Origin: Oscillatoria sp. SIO1A7 | GTDB lineage: Bacteria > Cyanobacteriota > Cyanobacteriia > Cyanobacteriales > Laspinemataceae | DNA length: 64,000 bases | Direction: 5' to 3' | Assembly: GCA_010672965.1 (NCBI GenBank) | Contig: JAAHFN010000028.1 | Span: 1 to 64,000, forward strand | In this document: positions 52,240-59,960 of the stretch, piece after piece | How the letters are laid out: each line of letters starts with the position of its first letter | How positions within the stretch are numbered: position 1 is the first letter of the stretch | Notes under the pieces: generated by a model | Told to the model about the DNA's origin: nothing | Database searches by the model: none | Seen by the model: only the letters and a program-made list of their open reading frames with translations | Made by a program: the position numbers and the translations under genes

Positions 52240-54168
52240 ATGCATATAACAAACGATCGAGTTCGCAGCTCCTACAGTCGAGGAGCAGCTCCACGCCTAT
52301 CACAATCGAACTACCAAGCAGAAAACGACGAAACTTACAAGCACATGAGATATTTAACCCTTAGTCACCCACATGACGGTGTGGTTAAGGATAAAAGACG
52401 CATTATTTCAGCAGGTAATTTAGGTCCTCACAGTGCTTGTAGTCTAATTAATCCTGGGGCATTATATCGGAATAATGAATTCCAATTACTTTGTCGTGGC
52501 GAACCCGATGAAACCGTATGGTTTGGGGATTTTTTGGCTCATCAAGCAAGCCCTTTGTGGTGTACCTTAGATAAAGACTTAAATATAAAAAATAGCTTTT
52601 ATTTACGTTATCCAGAGTTACCAAAAAACAGTAGGCCTGAAGATTGGCGTTTATTTGAATACAGGGGTAAACTCTATGCCAATCACTCTATATATATGCT
52701 TTTAGATCGCGAGAACTGGATTGTTTGCGCTCGTCCGGGTATCTCAGAAATCGATCTTAAAAGCCAAACCCTAAGATTGCGCTGGATGCTAGAGCCTCCC
52801 TTCGATCCCTCACCCGAAGAAAAAAACTGGAGTTTTTTTGTTTATGAAGGCTCTCTGATGTGCCTTTATTCATTCAAGCCTTATATTATCTTGCAAGTTG
52901 ACTTAAGACGAGGAACAACAAAAAAAATCTTAGAAGCAAATCCCGATTACCAATGGTATGAAAAGGGGGCATTTATCGGAAATAGTACCAATTTAGTCTC
53001 TTGGGACGACGATAGTTACATCATGTTCGTTCATGATTTCCTAGAGCCTAGGTACGGACAGAGAGACCGAGCATATATGCAATACGGGGTTCTGATTAGC
53101 AAGCACACCTTATTGCCTACTAATATTATTACTCGACCCTTGATTATGGGCGGAGATGAATCAGGAAGACATCCAGGGGTTCATTACACTAGCGCGCTAG
53201 TCAATCGAGATGATGGGTTGTATGCATTTTATGGAGAAGGAGATAGCCATACCGGAATTGTTATTTTTAACAAGAATTCACTCAATGAATTATTTTCTGA
53301 ATATCGACTAGACAAGACAAAAAACTCGCAGGCTTTAATTATGAAAGGGACAGACTCTAGCAAAAATATAATTGTTTCTCAAGCAAAAAAAAGAAACGGG
53401 TTAAACTGGATTCGTAATTGTCTCGAAAATTTTACTGGGCGGCCTACGGTAGCAGCACAGACAAAACCGATCGAAGATGTCACGCAGTTTGGAATTATGA
53501 AAGGGATAGACTCTAGAAAAGGTATAATTGTCTCTTATCCAAGAAGCGGTCTAAATTGGGTTCGTTATTGTATCGAATATTTTACCGGACTGCGTACAGC
53601 AGGACAGACAAAACTGATTGAAGATGGGGATTTAGCTGTTTACCGAACTCATAATGTCAAGGAAAACGACTGGCCCGATTCCTGTTCTTGTCCTTTTTAT
53701 GACGAGGGAGGGAAACCCATACATCGTAAGGTTCTGTTACTTTTAAGGGATTATCGAGAATCGTTTCTTCGAGTTGCTTTAGCACAAGAAGACAAGGTGC
53801 CCACAGCAGAGGAGATCCGAAATGGAAAAATTTTCCACTTTAGAAACTACTTTGAGAATCTTAAAGCTTATGATGAGTTTTCGGGACAAAAAATGGTTGT
53901 CTATTATCCAGATATAATTAGTGACTTATCCGCAATTAGAAAAATTTTAGATTTTTTTGAATTTTCCTATGATTTAACGGGTTTCGATCTAGAGTATCAT
54001 CGTCAGCGATCGATCCAAATTTACGATGACCAACACAAGTCTTATAGCAAAGAGAACCTTTATGATTTTAGCTTCCATCAAGATAGAGTCGATCCTGAAG
54101 TTATTGAAGCCATTGAGAAGTTTGTTGATGATAATTACAGAGATTTAGTAGATCGATATTTACTGTGA
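52240..54168 (+). CDS. Beta-propeller glycosidase-like / sulfotransferase fusion
   Basis: The product is 642 aa. Residues about 30-365 form a beta-propeller-type domain with LINPGALYRNNEFQLLCRGE, RPEDWRLFEYRGKLYANHSI and GRHPGVHYTSALVNRDDGLY, reminiscent of GH130/GH43 glycoside enzymes. It is near-identical in layout to the stand-alone protein at 55094-56188. About 370-420 is a decayed copy of a sulfotransferase N-terminus (NGLNWIRNCLENFTG). About 420-642 is a sulfotransferase with the 5'-phosphosulfate loop SYPRSGLNWVRYCIEYFTG and the 3'-phosphate segment LLRDYRESFLRVAL. It would move sulfate from PAPS onto a glycan that the propeller recognises or trims. No signal peptide is present. A second sulfotransferase gene follows 125 bp downstream. 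Confidence 0.8.
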   Translation: MHITNDRVRSSYSRGAAPRLSQSNYQAENDETYKHMRYLTLSHPHDGVVKDKRRIISAGNLGPHSACSLINPGALYRNNEFQLLCRGEPDETVWFGDFLAHQASPLWCTLDKDLNIKNSFYLRYPELPKNSRPEDWRLFEYRGKLYANHSIYMLLDRENWIVCARPGISEIDLKSQTLRLRWMLEPPFDPSPEEKNWSFFVYEGSLMCLYSFKPYIILQVDLRRGTTKKILEANPDYQWYEKGAFIGNSTNLVSWDDDSYIMFVHDFLEPRYGQRDRAYMQYGVLISKHTLLPTNIITRPLIMGGDESGRHPGVHYTSALVNRDDGLYAFYGEGDSHTGIVIFNKNSLNELFSEYRLDKTKNSQALIMKGTDSSKNIIVSQAKKRNGLNWIRNCLENFTGRPTVAAQTKPIEDVTQFGIMKGIDSRKGIIVSYPRSGLNWVRYCIEYFTGLRTAGQTKLIEDGDLAVYRTHNVKENDWPDSCSCPFYDEGGKPIHRKVLLLLRDYRESFLRVALAQEDKVPTAEEIRNGKIFHFRNYFENLKAYDEFSGQKMVVYYPDIISDLSAIRKILDFFEFSYDLTGFDLEYHRQRSIQIYDDQHKSYSKENLYDFSFHQDRVDPEVIEAIEKFVDDNYRDLVDRYLL

Positions 54169-54293
54169 AATATGGCAACCTTAAGTCGTGCTAAAGGCCG
54201 GAAGCGATTCGGCAGATTCCCGTGCCAGTCGCTTTCTGTTCCCATAAAAAGGTTATAACTCAGACGCAAGAAAGAGGATTGAAGGAAATAACT

Positions 54294-55007
54294 ATGATTA
54301 TTTGCCACGAATACAAGTTTATTTTTATTCATATTGGTAAAACAGGAGGCACCAGTATTGAGAAAGTTTTATGTAACTATTTAGGGATTAATTTTGAAGA
54401 AACTGAAAAAAATCCCGAGGGTGAATGGTGGAAACATATCTGGGCAAAATATATGATAGAATATATTGGGGAAGACATCTGGAATAATTATTTTACCTTT
54501 GCTTTTGTTCGCCATCCTTTTGACATGATTTTGTCGCTATACTCTATGTACACCCAATATCCAGAATATACCGACTTGGAGAATCAGGAACATTTGTATC
54601 ACCCTTGGAACCAATACGATCGCTTTGAAGATTTCATTCTTAGTATGGGTGAATGCAAACACGAACCAGACGATCGATGGCGACTTCAGCTTGAAGAACT
54701 GGGTGTCAGATCCACAATGGATATATGGTACGATTTGGAGAATTTGCAAACCTCTTATCTCACCAATAGCTGGAAAGGAAAGGAGGATGGAGAGGGCGAA
54801 ATTCTAGTTGATTTTGTCGGACGCTACGAAAATTTAACCGAGGATTTCGATAAAGTTTGTCAAAAAATTGGTTTACCTAAGCTTGATTTGATCCATCACG
54901 GTGCCACCAAACACCCTCCCTATCAAGAGTTATACACGAATAGGATGAAAGAAATCGTTTACGATCACTCGTCTCTAGACATTGAACGTTTTTGTTATGC
55001 AACGTGA
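54294..55007 (+). CDS. Sulfotransferase-family protein
   Basis: The product is 237 aa from ATG 54294 (MIICHEYKFIFIHIGKTGGT), preceded by GAAGGAAATA. The PAPS 5'-phosphosulfate loop is IHIGKTGGTSIEKVLC, and the 3'-phosphate motif is FAFVRHPFDMILSLYSMYTQ. This is the form seen in carbohydrate sulfotransferases of the Sulfotransfer_2/3 type. It lies 125 bp after the propeller-sulfotransferase fusion on the same strand and is probably cotranscribed. The acceptor glycan is unknown. The long upstream frame to 54222 lacks support. Confidence 0.85.
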   Translation: MIICHEYKFIFIHIGKTGGTSIEKVLCNYLGINFEETEKNPEGEWWKHIWAKYMIEYIGEDIWNNYFTFAFVRHPFDMILSLYSMYTQYPEYTDLENQEHLYHPWNQYDRFEDFILSMGECKHEPDDRWRLQLEELGVRSTMDIWYDLENLQTSYLTNSWKGKEDGEGEILVDFVGRYENLTEDFDKVCQKIGLPKLDLIHHGATKHPPYQELYTNRMKEIVYDHSSLDIERFCYAT

Positions 55008-55093
55008 GTTAGACTCGACAAGGCAAAACGAGAAGGCGATTCAGACTAGAGAACGATTTTTCGCTTATGGTCTGGCGCTTTAAATTTGTCAAG

Positions 55094-56188
55094 TTATATT
55101 AATGGAGCGCTCTCTAGTTGATAGCGATCGAATAACTCATTGAGGGAATCTTTGTTAAAAACCACAACTCCTGTATGACTATCTCCTTGTCCATAAAAGG
55201 CATACAACCCATCCTCTCGATTTACCAATGCGCTAGTGTAATGAACCCCTGGATGTCTTCCAGGTTCGTCCCCACCAATTTCTAGGGGTCTGGGAATAAT
55301 GCTAGTGGGTAATAGAGTCTTTTTGCTGATGAGGGTTCCGTATTGCATATATGTTCGGTTTCTCAGTTCGTACCTCGGGTCTAAGAAATCATGGATAAAC
55401 AGGATGTAATGGTCTCGATCCCAAGACACTAAATTGGTGCTATTTCCTATAAATTTCCCCTTGTCATACCATTGGTAGTTGAGAGCGGCTTCTAGGACTT
55501 TTTGGGTTGTTCCTCGCTCTAGGTCAATTTCCAATATGATATAGGGTTCAAAGGAATAGAGGCACATTAGAAGTCCCTCATGCATAAAAAAACTCCAGTT
55601 CTTTTCTTCGTCGAACGCTTCAAAAGGAGGCTCTAGCATCCAGCGTAAGTTCAGAGCCTGGTTTTCAAGATCGATTTCAGAAATCCCCAGACGAGACCGA
55701 ACAATCCATTCCTGGCGATCGAGGAGCATATAAACGCTATGGTTGCTATAGAGTTTACCCTGATATTCAAACAAACGCCAATCTTCTGGCCTACTCTTTG
55801 ATGGCAACTCTGAATAATCTAAGTAAAAGCTCTCTTTGTGGGTTAGATCGTTGTTTAAGGTAAACCACAAGGGTTTTGCTTGATAGGCTAAAAAGTCTCC
55901 CTGCCATACGGTTTCGTTGGGCTCGCCACGACAAAGCAGGTGAAATTTATTATCCCTATATAAAACCCCTGGATTGATCGCGCTACAAGCACTATCAGAA
56001 CCAAATTGACCTGCTGTTACGATAGTTTTTTTTATTCTAATCAAGTCTCCATCTGAGTAGCATAGGGCTAATTTTTTCATCTGCTCGTAGGATGCTCTGT
56101 CTTTTACTGGGCTATCGAATTGAGCTGAATAGGAGACGGGTTTTCGACCATGATACCCATGATAGCCTCCAAGTTTACCATTGACCAT
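55094..56188 (-). CDS. Beta-propeller glycosidase-like protein, stand-alone paralogue
   Basis: The product is 364 aa. It is collinear with the first 365 residues of the fusion protein (AINPGVLYRDNKFHLLCRGE, RPEDWRLFEYQGKLYSNHSV, GRHPGVHYTSALVNREDGLY) but in opposite orientation on the chromosome. It ends without any sulfotransferase part, and the N-terminal tail is different and Tyr/Gly-rich. The propeller resembles GH130/GH43 enzymes: an Asp/Glu-rich face recurs (RPEDW, ISEIDLE, GDEPGRHPG). No signal peptide is present. The convergent arrangement with the fusion gene suggests a duplication within the island. Catalytic activity is not proved. Confidence 0.78.
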   Translation of the reverse strand: MVNGKLGGYHGYHGRKPVSYSAQFDSPVKDRASYEQMKKLALCYSDGDLIRIKKTIVTAGQFGSDSACSAINPGVLYRDNKFHLLCRGEPNETVWQGDFLAYQAKPLWFTLNNDLTHKESFYLDYSELPSKSRPEDWRLFEYQGKLYSNHSVYMLLDRQEWIVRSRLGISEIDLENQALNLRWMLEPPFEAFDEEKNWSFFMHEGLLMCLYSFEPYIILEIDLERGTTQKVLEAALNYQWYDKGKFIGNSTNLVSWDRDHYILFIHDFLDPRYELRNRTYMQYGTLISKKTLLPTSIIPRPLEIGGDEPGRHPGVHYTSALVNREDGLYAFYGQGDSHTGVVVFNKDSLNELFDRYQLESAPLI

Positions 56189-56377
56189 GTTTGTATTTGG
56201 TTTAAATTGGTTTAAATTTTAGTTGTAATGTTAAATTTAGGTTGGTTTAAATTGTAAGCTTGTTTATAGATTATTTTGCTAAAATCTTGAATTCATTTAA
56301 GTCAAATTTACTAATATGCGCTCTTGTCCGGGAGTATTGTTTTTACCAAGTAGTCGGTAATAACAGACTACCTTGAT

Positions 56378-56519
56378 TATAGCGTTTCTCAAATAAGTGT
56401 AATTAACCAAAACGTAGGGGCGACAGCATCTCCCTTGACTATCTCTTAGCTTAAAACGGTAATTTCGTTACTGGGATGCTTCGCTCCAGAAACCTCACAT
56501 CAATTTGAGAACCGCTATA
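56378..56519. repeat. Family E element, copy 3
   Basis: TATAGCGTTTCTCAAATAAG and ATTTGAGAACCGCTATA are the ends, 142 bp apart, the same length as copy 1. Interior GGGGCGACAGCATCTCCC and TGGGATGCTTCGCTCCAG are shared. Confidence 0.85.
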
Positions 56520-56651
56520 TTCGAGGTATTTCCTCGAACCCACTTTCCGCACGATTATTGACTATATTCTCAAGAACGACCGCTGTAATCCATTTCGTTC
56601 GAGATTACAATTATGTTTGTCGTGCGAAATGTGGGCTCGATCTCCGAGGGC

Positions 56652-56691
56652 GAAAATCATTATTCAACTATCGAGTTGAATAATGATTTTC
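56652..56691 (-). terminator. Strong hairpin after the vWA gene
   Basis: GAAAATCATTATTCAACT and AGTTGAATAATGATTTTC form a perfect 18-bp stem with an ATCG loop, 7 bp beyond the vWA stop on the minus strand. It would terminate or stabilise that mRNA. Confidence 0.8.
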
Positions 56692-56698
56692 TAGGAAA

Positions 56699-58588
56699 TT
56701 ATTTCTGATTGCCAAAGTTGACATCAGAAACGACTTCATCTTCGCCAAGGGTTATCTTGGCAAATCCACCGGCTGGGGCAGTTTGAGTGAAACCGGGCTC
56801 AACAACTTCCCGCACGACATAATCGCCTGGAGCCAAGTCCGTAAATTGATACAACCCATCGACATCAGTTACTTGACTGGGTTCGCTTGCATCAAGGGCG
56901 CCATTGTCATTCAAGTCTAGGTAGATAGTTACATTAGGTAAAACAGGTTCTAAACCACCGCTAGAGGAGGAACTTGTTGTCCCTTGTCGGCCACTAAAGA
57001 CATTGAGTAGCTCATCAATGGAAGTGAAAATGGTGGCTCGGGGGTCAACCTTTTGTAAGGTAGGTAATGTAGCTCCTGAGCCGGCTCCAAACGCAGTGAC
57101 ATTTACATTGGCATTGCGCAAGCTGCTGGCTGCGGAAGGATAATAGGGGACGTCTGGATTGTTAGGTTCTCCATCAGAAATAAAGACCACATTGGCTTTA
57201 CCCGTTGGTGTGTTTAAGGATTGTATAATGCTTTGAGCTAACTTCAAGGCAGGAGAATAATAAGTATAACCTCTTCCTTGGAGAGAAGACAGAACGTCTT
57301 GAACGTCGGGAATACCGTTGTTATCGTTATCGGCTGCTGGAGCTGTGGCTAATTGAGGTCCAGGGGTGCTTGGATCCATATCAGCTTGATACGCATCGCC
57401 ATTAAAAGAGACGATCGCGACTTTCCCCGTATCGCCGTACCCTTGCTGGATGATTTGCTCGTTCAACGCAATAAAGCCAGCTATTTCGCCGTCGATAATG
57501 TCATCGCTCTGACCATCATTGTTCAAATCTCCCACGGAACTGCCTTGAAATTTCCCATTTTCCGTGCTGCCAGACACATCTATTACAAAAACAACATCAG
57601 GGGGATTTCCCACAACAAGGGTCTCCCGCTTCCCATTGCCATTGATGTCATCCCACTTGAGTCCTTGGATTTTACCCTTATAATCTTTGGCAGGACAGGG
57701 TTGGAGAGAAATCGGAGTCGTGCTAATTTCAGCAAAATCAAAGGCCAAATACGGGTCACACCTGTTGTCGGGACAAGGATCGGATTTATCGTTGGAAGTT
57801 TTAAACTTGGCATTCAAGAAACCAATCCAATAACCAGATTCCCCATTCGCGTCACCATCACTAAAGACTCGAGAAAACTCTAAAGGAACCACTACGGGCA
57901 TAATAATACCATCTTGCTCCTTGTCCTTGGGAGAAGCTTGTACTTCTTGCCCTATCATTTTATCGTAATTACTATCTTTGTGAATTACTTGTGCGGTTTT
58001 GACATCAAAGTCTCCATACATCATGTTCAAGAACAAGGGCGTACCTTTTGGTAGCTTATCTTTAGCTACCTTAAATCGGAACTCGAAAAGAGCATTGTTA
58101 GGTACTTCAGGATCGCCATCGGGGAAGGGATGGCCATGAGTTGGAAAACTTTTGTAGCCGAAGGACTTACCCAAAGACAGGTCTGTATAATCCGAGCCTT
58201 TACTACCTGTATCTATAAATCCTTCACCTGTGGTCAAAGTATTAGCGACTTCTGCATCGGAACGATTATCAAAGGGATCGCCACCATCTCGGTTGCTGAT
58301 TTTGTTGTCCCCATTGAAATCTGGAAGAAAGTCTTGAACAGTTAAAACGCCTTTCCCATCTAGGTTAACGGGACCACCGGAAGCGGCAGTCAAACCTTTG
58401 CCATCACCAAAGCCAAATCCGTCTTGGTCGCCAATCCGAATAGCGGTAAAGGGATAGGGGTAAGTTGTACAGCAGTCCTGAGCCAAGGCAGGGCTGGAAA
58501 CCGAAAAGAAAAGACCTAACACTAGCACGAAAGCTAGCAAGAAAGCACTTATGGTTGACCTGAATAAATGGTCTATAGCTATTTTCAT
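56699..58588 (-). CDS. Secreted von Willebrand A protein with split SdrD-B domain
   Basis: The product is 629 aa. A signal peptide (about 1-36) ends near SSPALAQ. About 40-300 is a beta-rich, Asp/Asn/Gly-rich domain with DxNGDxxxxNRD-type calcium sites. About 309-323 (GLKWDDINGNGKRE) starts an SdrD B-like domain. A vWA domain is then inserted (about 329-535): MIDAS residues in FVIDVSGSTENG, the Thr of GRGYTYYSPA and ISDGEPNNPD. The SdrD B-like domain resumes at about 547-629 (EPVLPNVTIYLDLNDNGALD, PGDYVVREVVEPGF). vWA domains bind ligands or matrix through a metal, so an adhesin role is likely. No anchor motif is evident. A hairpin terminator follows. Confidence 0.85.
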   Translation of the reverse strand: MKIAIDHLFRSTISAFLLAFVLVLGLFFSVSSPALAQDCCTTYPYPFTAIRIGDQDGFGFGDGKGLTAASGGPVNLDGKGVLTVQDFLPDFNGDNKISNRDGGDPFDNRSDAEVANTLTTGEGFIDTGSKGSDYTDLSLGKSFGYKSFPTHGHPFPDGDPEVPNNALFEFRFKVAKDKLPKGTPLFLNMMYGDFDVKTAQVIHKDSNYDKMIGQEVQASPKDKEQDGIIMPVVVPLEFSRVFSDGDANGESGYWIGFLNAKFKTSNDKSDPCPDNRCDPYLAFDFAEISTTPISLQPCPAKDYKGKIQGLKWDDINGNGKRETLVVGNPPDVVFVIDVSGSTENGKFQGSSVGDLNNDGQSDDIIDGEIAGFIALNEQIIQQGYGDTGKVAIVSFNGDAYQADMDPSTPGPQLATAPAADNDNNGIPDVQDVLSSLQGRGYTYYSPALKLAQSIIQSLNTPTGKANVVFISDGEPNNPDVPYYPSAASSLRNANVNVTAFGAGSGATLPTLQKVDPRATIFTSIDELLNVFSGRQGTTSSSSSGGLEPVLPNVTIYLDLNDNGALDASEPSQVTDVDGLYQFTDLAPGDYVVREVVEPGFTQTAPAGGFAKITLGEDEVVSDVNFGNQK

Positions 58589-58645
58589 CGGCGTTCAAAC
58601 TTTAGTTACTGATGTTTGCAGCTTGGGCAGCTTAGTCACTTAAGC
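58589..58645. other. Short promoter-proximal gap
   Basis: The sequence leading into the vWA gene from the family A element; no -10/-35 is convincing. Confidence 0.3.
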
Positions 58646-58844
58646 AGGACTTACGCTTTCTCGTCGTTCTATCGCTACATTTAGCGTCTGGTGCTTGGCA
58701 GCGCACCCTACTGGCGCTACAGATCTAATTTAGTGCAATAGATTTTGGGTAAAAGCTTTGAAAGATAAGCGTTTCTCTCTGAATGCTAATGCACCATTTT
58801 AGCTCTGTCGCGCCACTACATTTGGATTCGATGCGTAAGTCCTG
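58646..58844. mobile_element. Family A element, divergent interior, with target duplication
   Basis: AGGACTTACGC and GCGTAAGTCCTG are the ends. TTAAGC is duplicated on both sides (58640-58645 and 58845-58850). The 199-bp interior has no family core, so these ends can mobilise unrelated internal sequence. Confidence 0.85.
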
Positions 58845-59361
58845 TTAAGCCTGTTAAGTCAAGATTAAGTCAAACGATGTTTCGACTCTCGCTCTATCTC
58901 CTATCTCGTTCGACTCTATTATTCTCTCAATGAGCGCGGTCGGTGGGCTGCATGGGTTTCTGGGGTCCGCGCATTCCAATCCAATATTTTTTTTATAGCA
59001 AAAGCTATCTCGGGAATGCTGTCGCCCCTACGTCCCGGGTCCTCTTGAATGCCAAATCTAAAAAACATACCCTTGAAAGAGTCCCCACAGTCCCTTGTCT
59101 CCTTGCTCCTGTAGCAGTATAGTTATTTTCACTATTGACTATGCAAAACTCCCGATCCGTCGGGGTTTGGCGTAGCTCTGAGAGCCTCGTATTCTTGCTT
59201 TATTCGTATTTATAACACTATTTCATTTTGTTTTTATATATTTTTTTTAGATTTTATATGACTTTTTTACATTTTCCAAGAAAATACAGGGCCTTATTCA
59301 ATAAATTTTAGGGGCCAAATAATTATCTAAGCTACAGGGAATCCTACAGGGAATAGAGAGT
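58845..59361. other. Unassigned region with a family E-like fragment
   Basis: TGGGTTTCTGGGGTCCGCGC (58949) and TCGGGAATGCTGTCGCCCCT (59012) resemble family E interiors and the 29.1-kb sequence. No gene is seen. Confidence 0.45.
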
Positions 59362-59461
59362 GGGAGCATTTCAATTTCGTAAACTGCCGCCTGACGCCTA
59401 AAGGCGCGGCTACACAAACAAAGCCCTCCGGGCTCCTCCATTACAAAAGTGAAATGCTCCC
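59362..59461. mobile_element. Family G element, copy 2, with 8-bp target duplication
   Basis: GGGAGCATTTCA and TGAAATGCTCCC are the ends of a 100-bp element. TAGAGAGT lies directly outside both (59354-59361 and 59462-59469), an exact 8-bp target duplication. Confidence 0.9.
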
Positions 59462-59512
59462 TAGAGAGTAGGGAATTGGGCACCCCCAGAGCGGCCAGTG
59501 TAAAACATGCGA

Positions 59513-59622
59513 TATAGCAGTAAGCAATCAGCAAGAGAGCAGTCATGCGATCGGCACAAGCCTTGCCGTTACTAGCCTTGGCGAGATTTGAACTGTCCTA
59601 ACTTTAATGCGTAGTGCTATAT
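59513..59622. repeat. Family B element
   Basis: TATAGCAGTAAGCAATCAGC begins it and GCGTAGTGCTATAT ends it. AAGCCTTGCCGTTACTAGCC and ACTGTCCTAACTTTAATGCG are shared with other copies. Confidence 0.8.
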
Positions 59623-59667
59623 CTGATGAATATAGATCTGCTGGGCTGGCGCTAAACGGTCCAACTA

Positions 59668-59804
59668 ATATCAAATCCGGTTAAACAGTCACAGTTTGTA
59701 GGGGCGGTGCCCCCGGGAGCGCCCCGGCCGTCTCGGGAGTGTCTGGGGCGCTCCCGGGGGCACCGCCCCTACGGGATTTATGCGTAATTAACCGGATTTG
59801 ATAT
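59668..59804. repeat. Family F element, complete copy
   Basis: ATATCAAATCCGGTTAA and TTAACCGGATTTGATAT are perfect 17-bp inverted ends 137 bp apart. The GC-rich core is palindromic (GGGGCGGTGCCCCCGGGAGC with GCTCCCGGGGGCACCGCCCC). It defines the boundaries of the partial copies at 1-106, near 11054 and near 24096. Confidence 0.9.
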
Positions 59805-59960
59805 AAGAAGCGACATGGGATCTTATAGGGACCCAATTTGTTGTTTTTTCTTAGGGACTAAAAAAGCCGGTTTCTGGGCTTGAATGCGATTCTCAGAAGT
59901 GGAGACGCTTCGGAATCCCCCTACGGGGAGAGAGGGGAGAGGGGAGAGAGGAAAATTTTC
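59805..59960. other. Gap after the CHAT gene
   Basis: GAGAGGGGA units (about 59921-59952) reach the stop of the CHAT gene. No gene is seen. Confidence 0.4.

Larger units (their letters stand above)
56189..56698. other. Divergent/convergent intergenic repeats before the vWA gene
   Basis: The 56189-56340 part is AT-rich, containing TTTAAATT-type repeats. Three elements follow: family E copy 3 (56378-56519), a 107-bp imperfect inverted repeat (56534-56640, TCGAACCCACTTTCCGCACG with CGTGCGAAATGTGGGCTCGA) and the terminator at 56652-56691. Confidence 0.6.
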
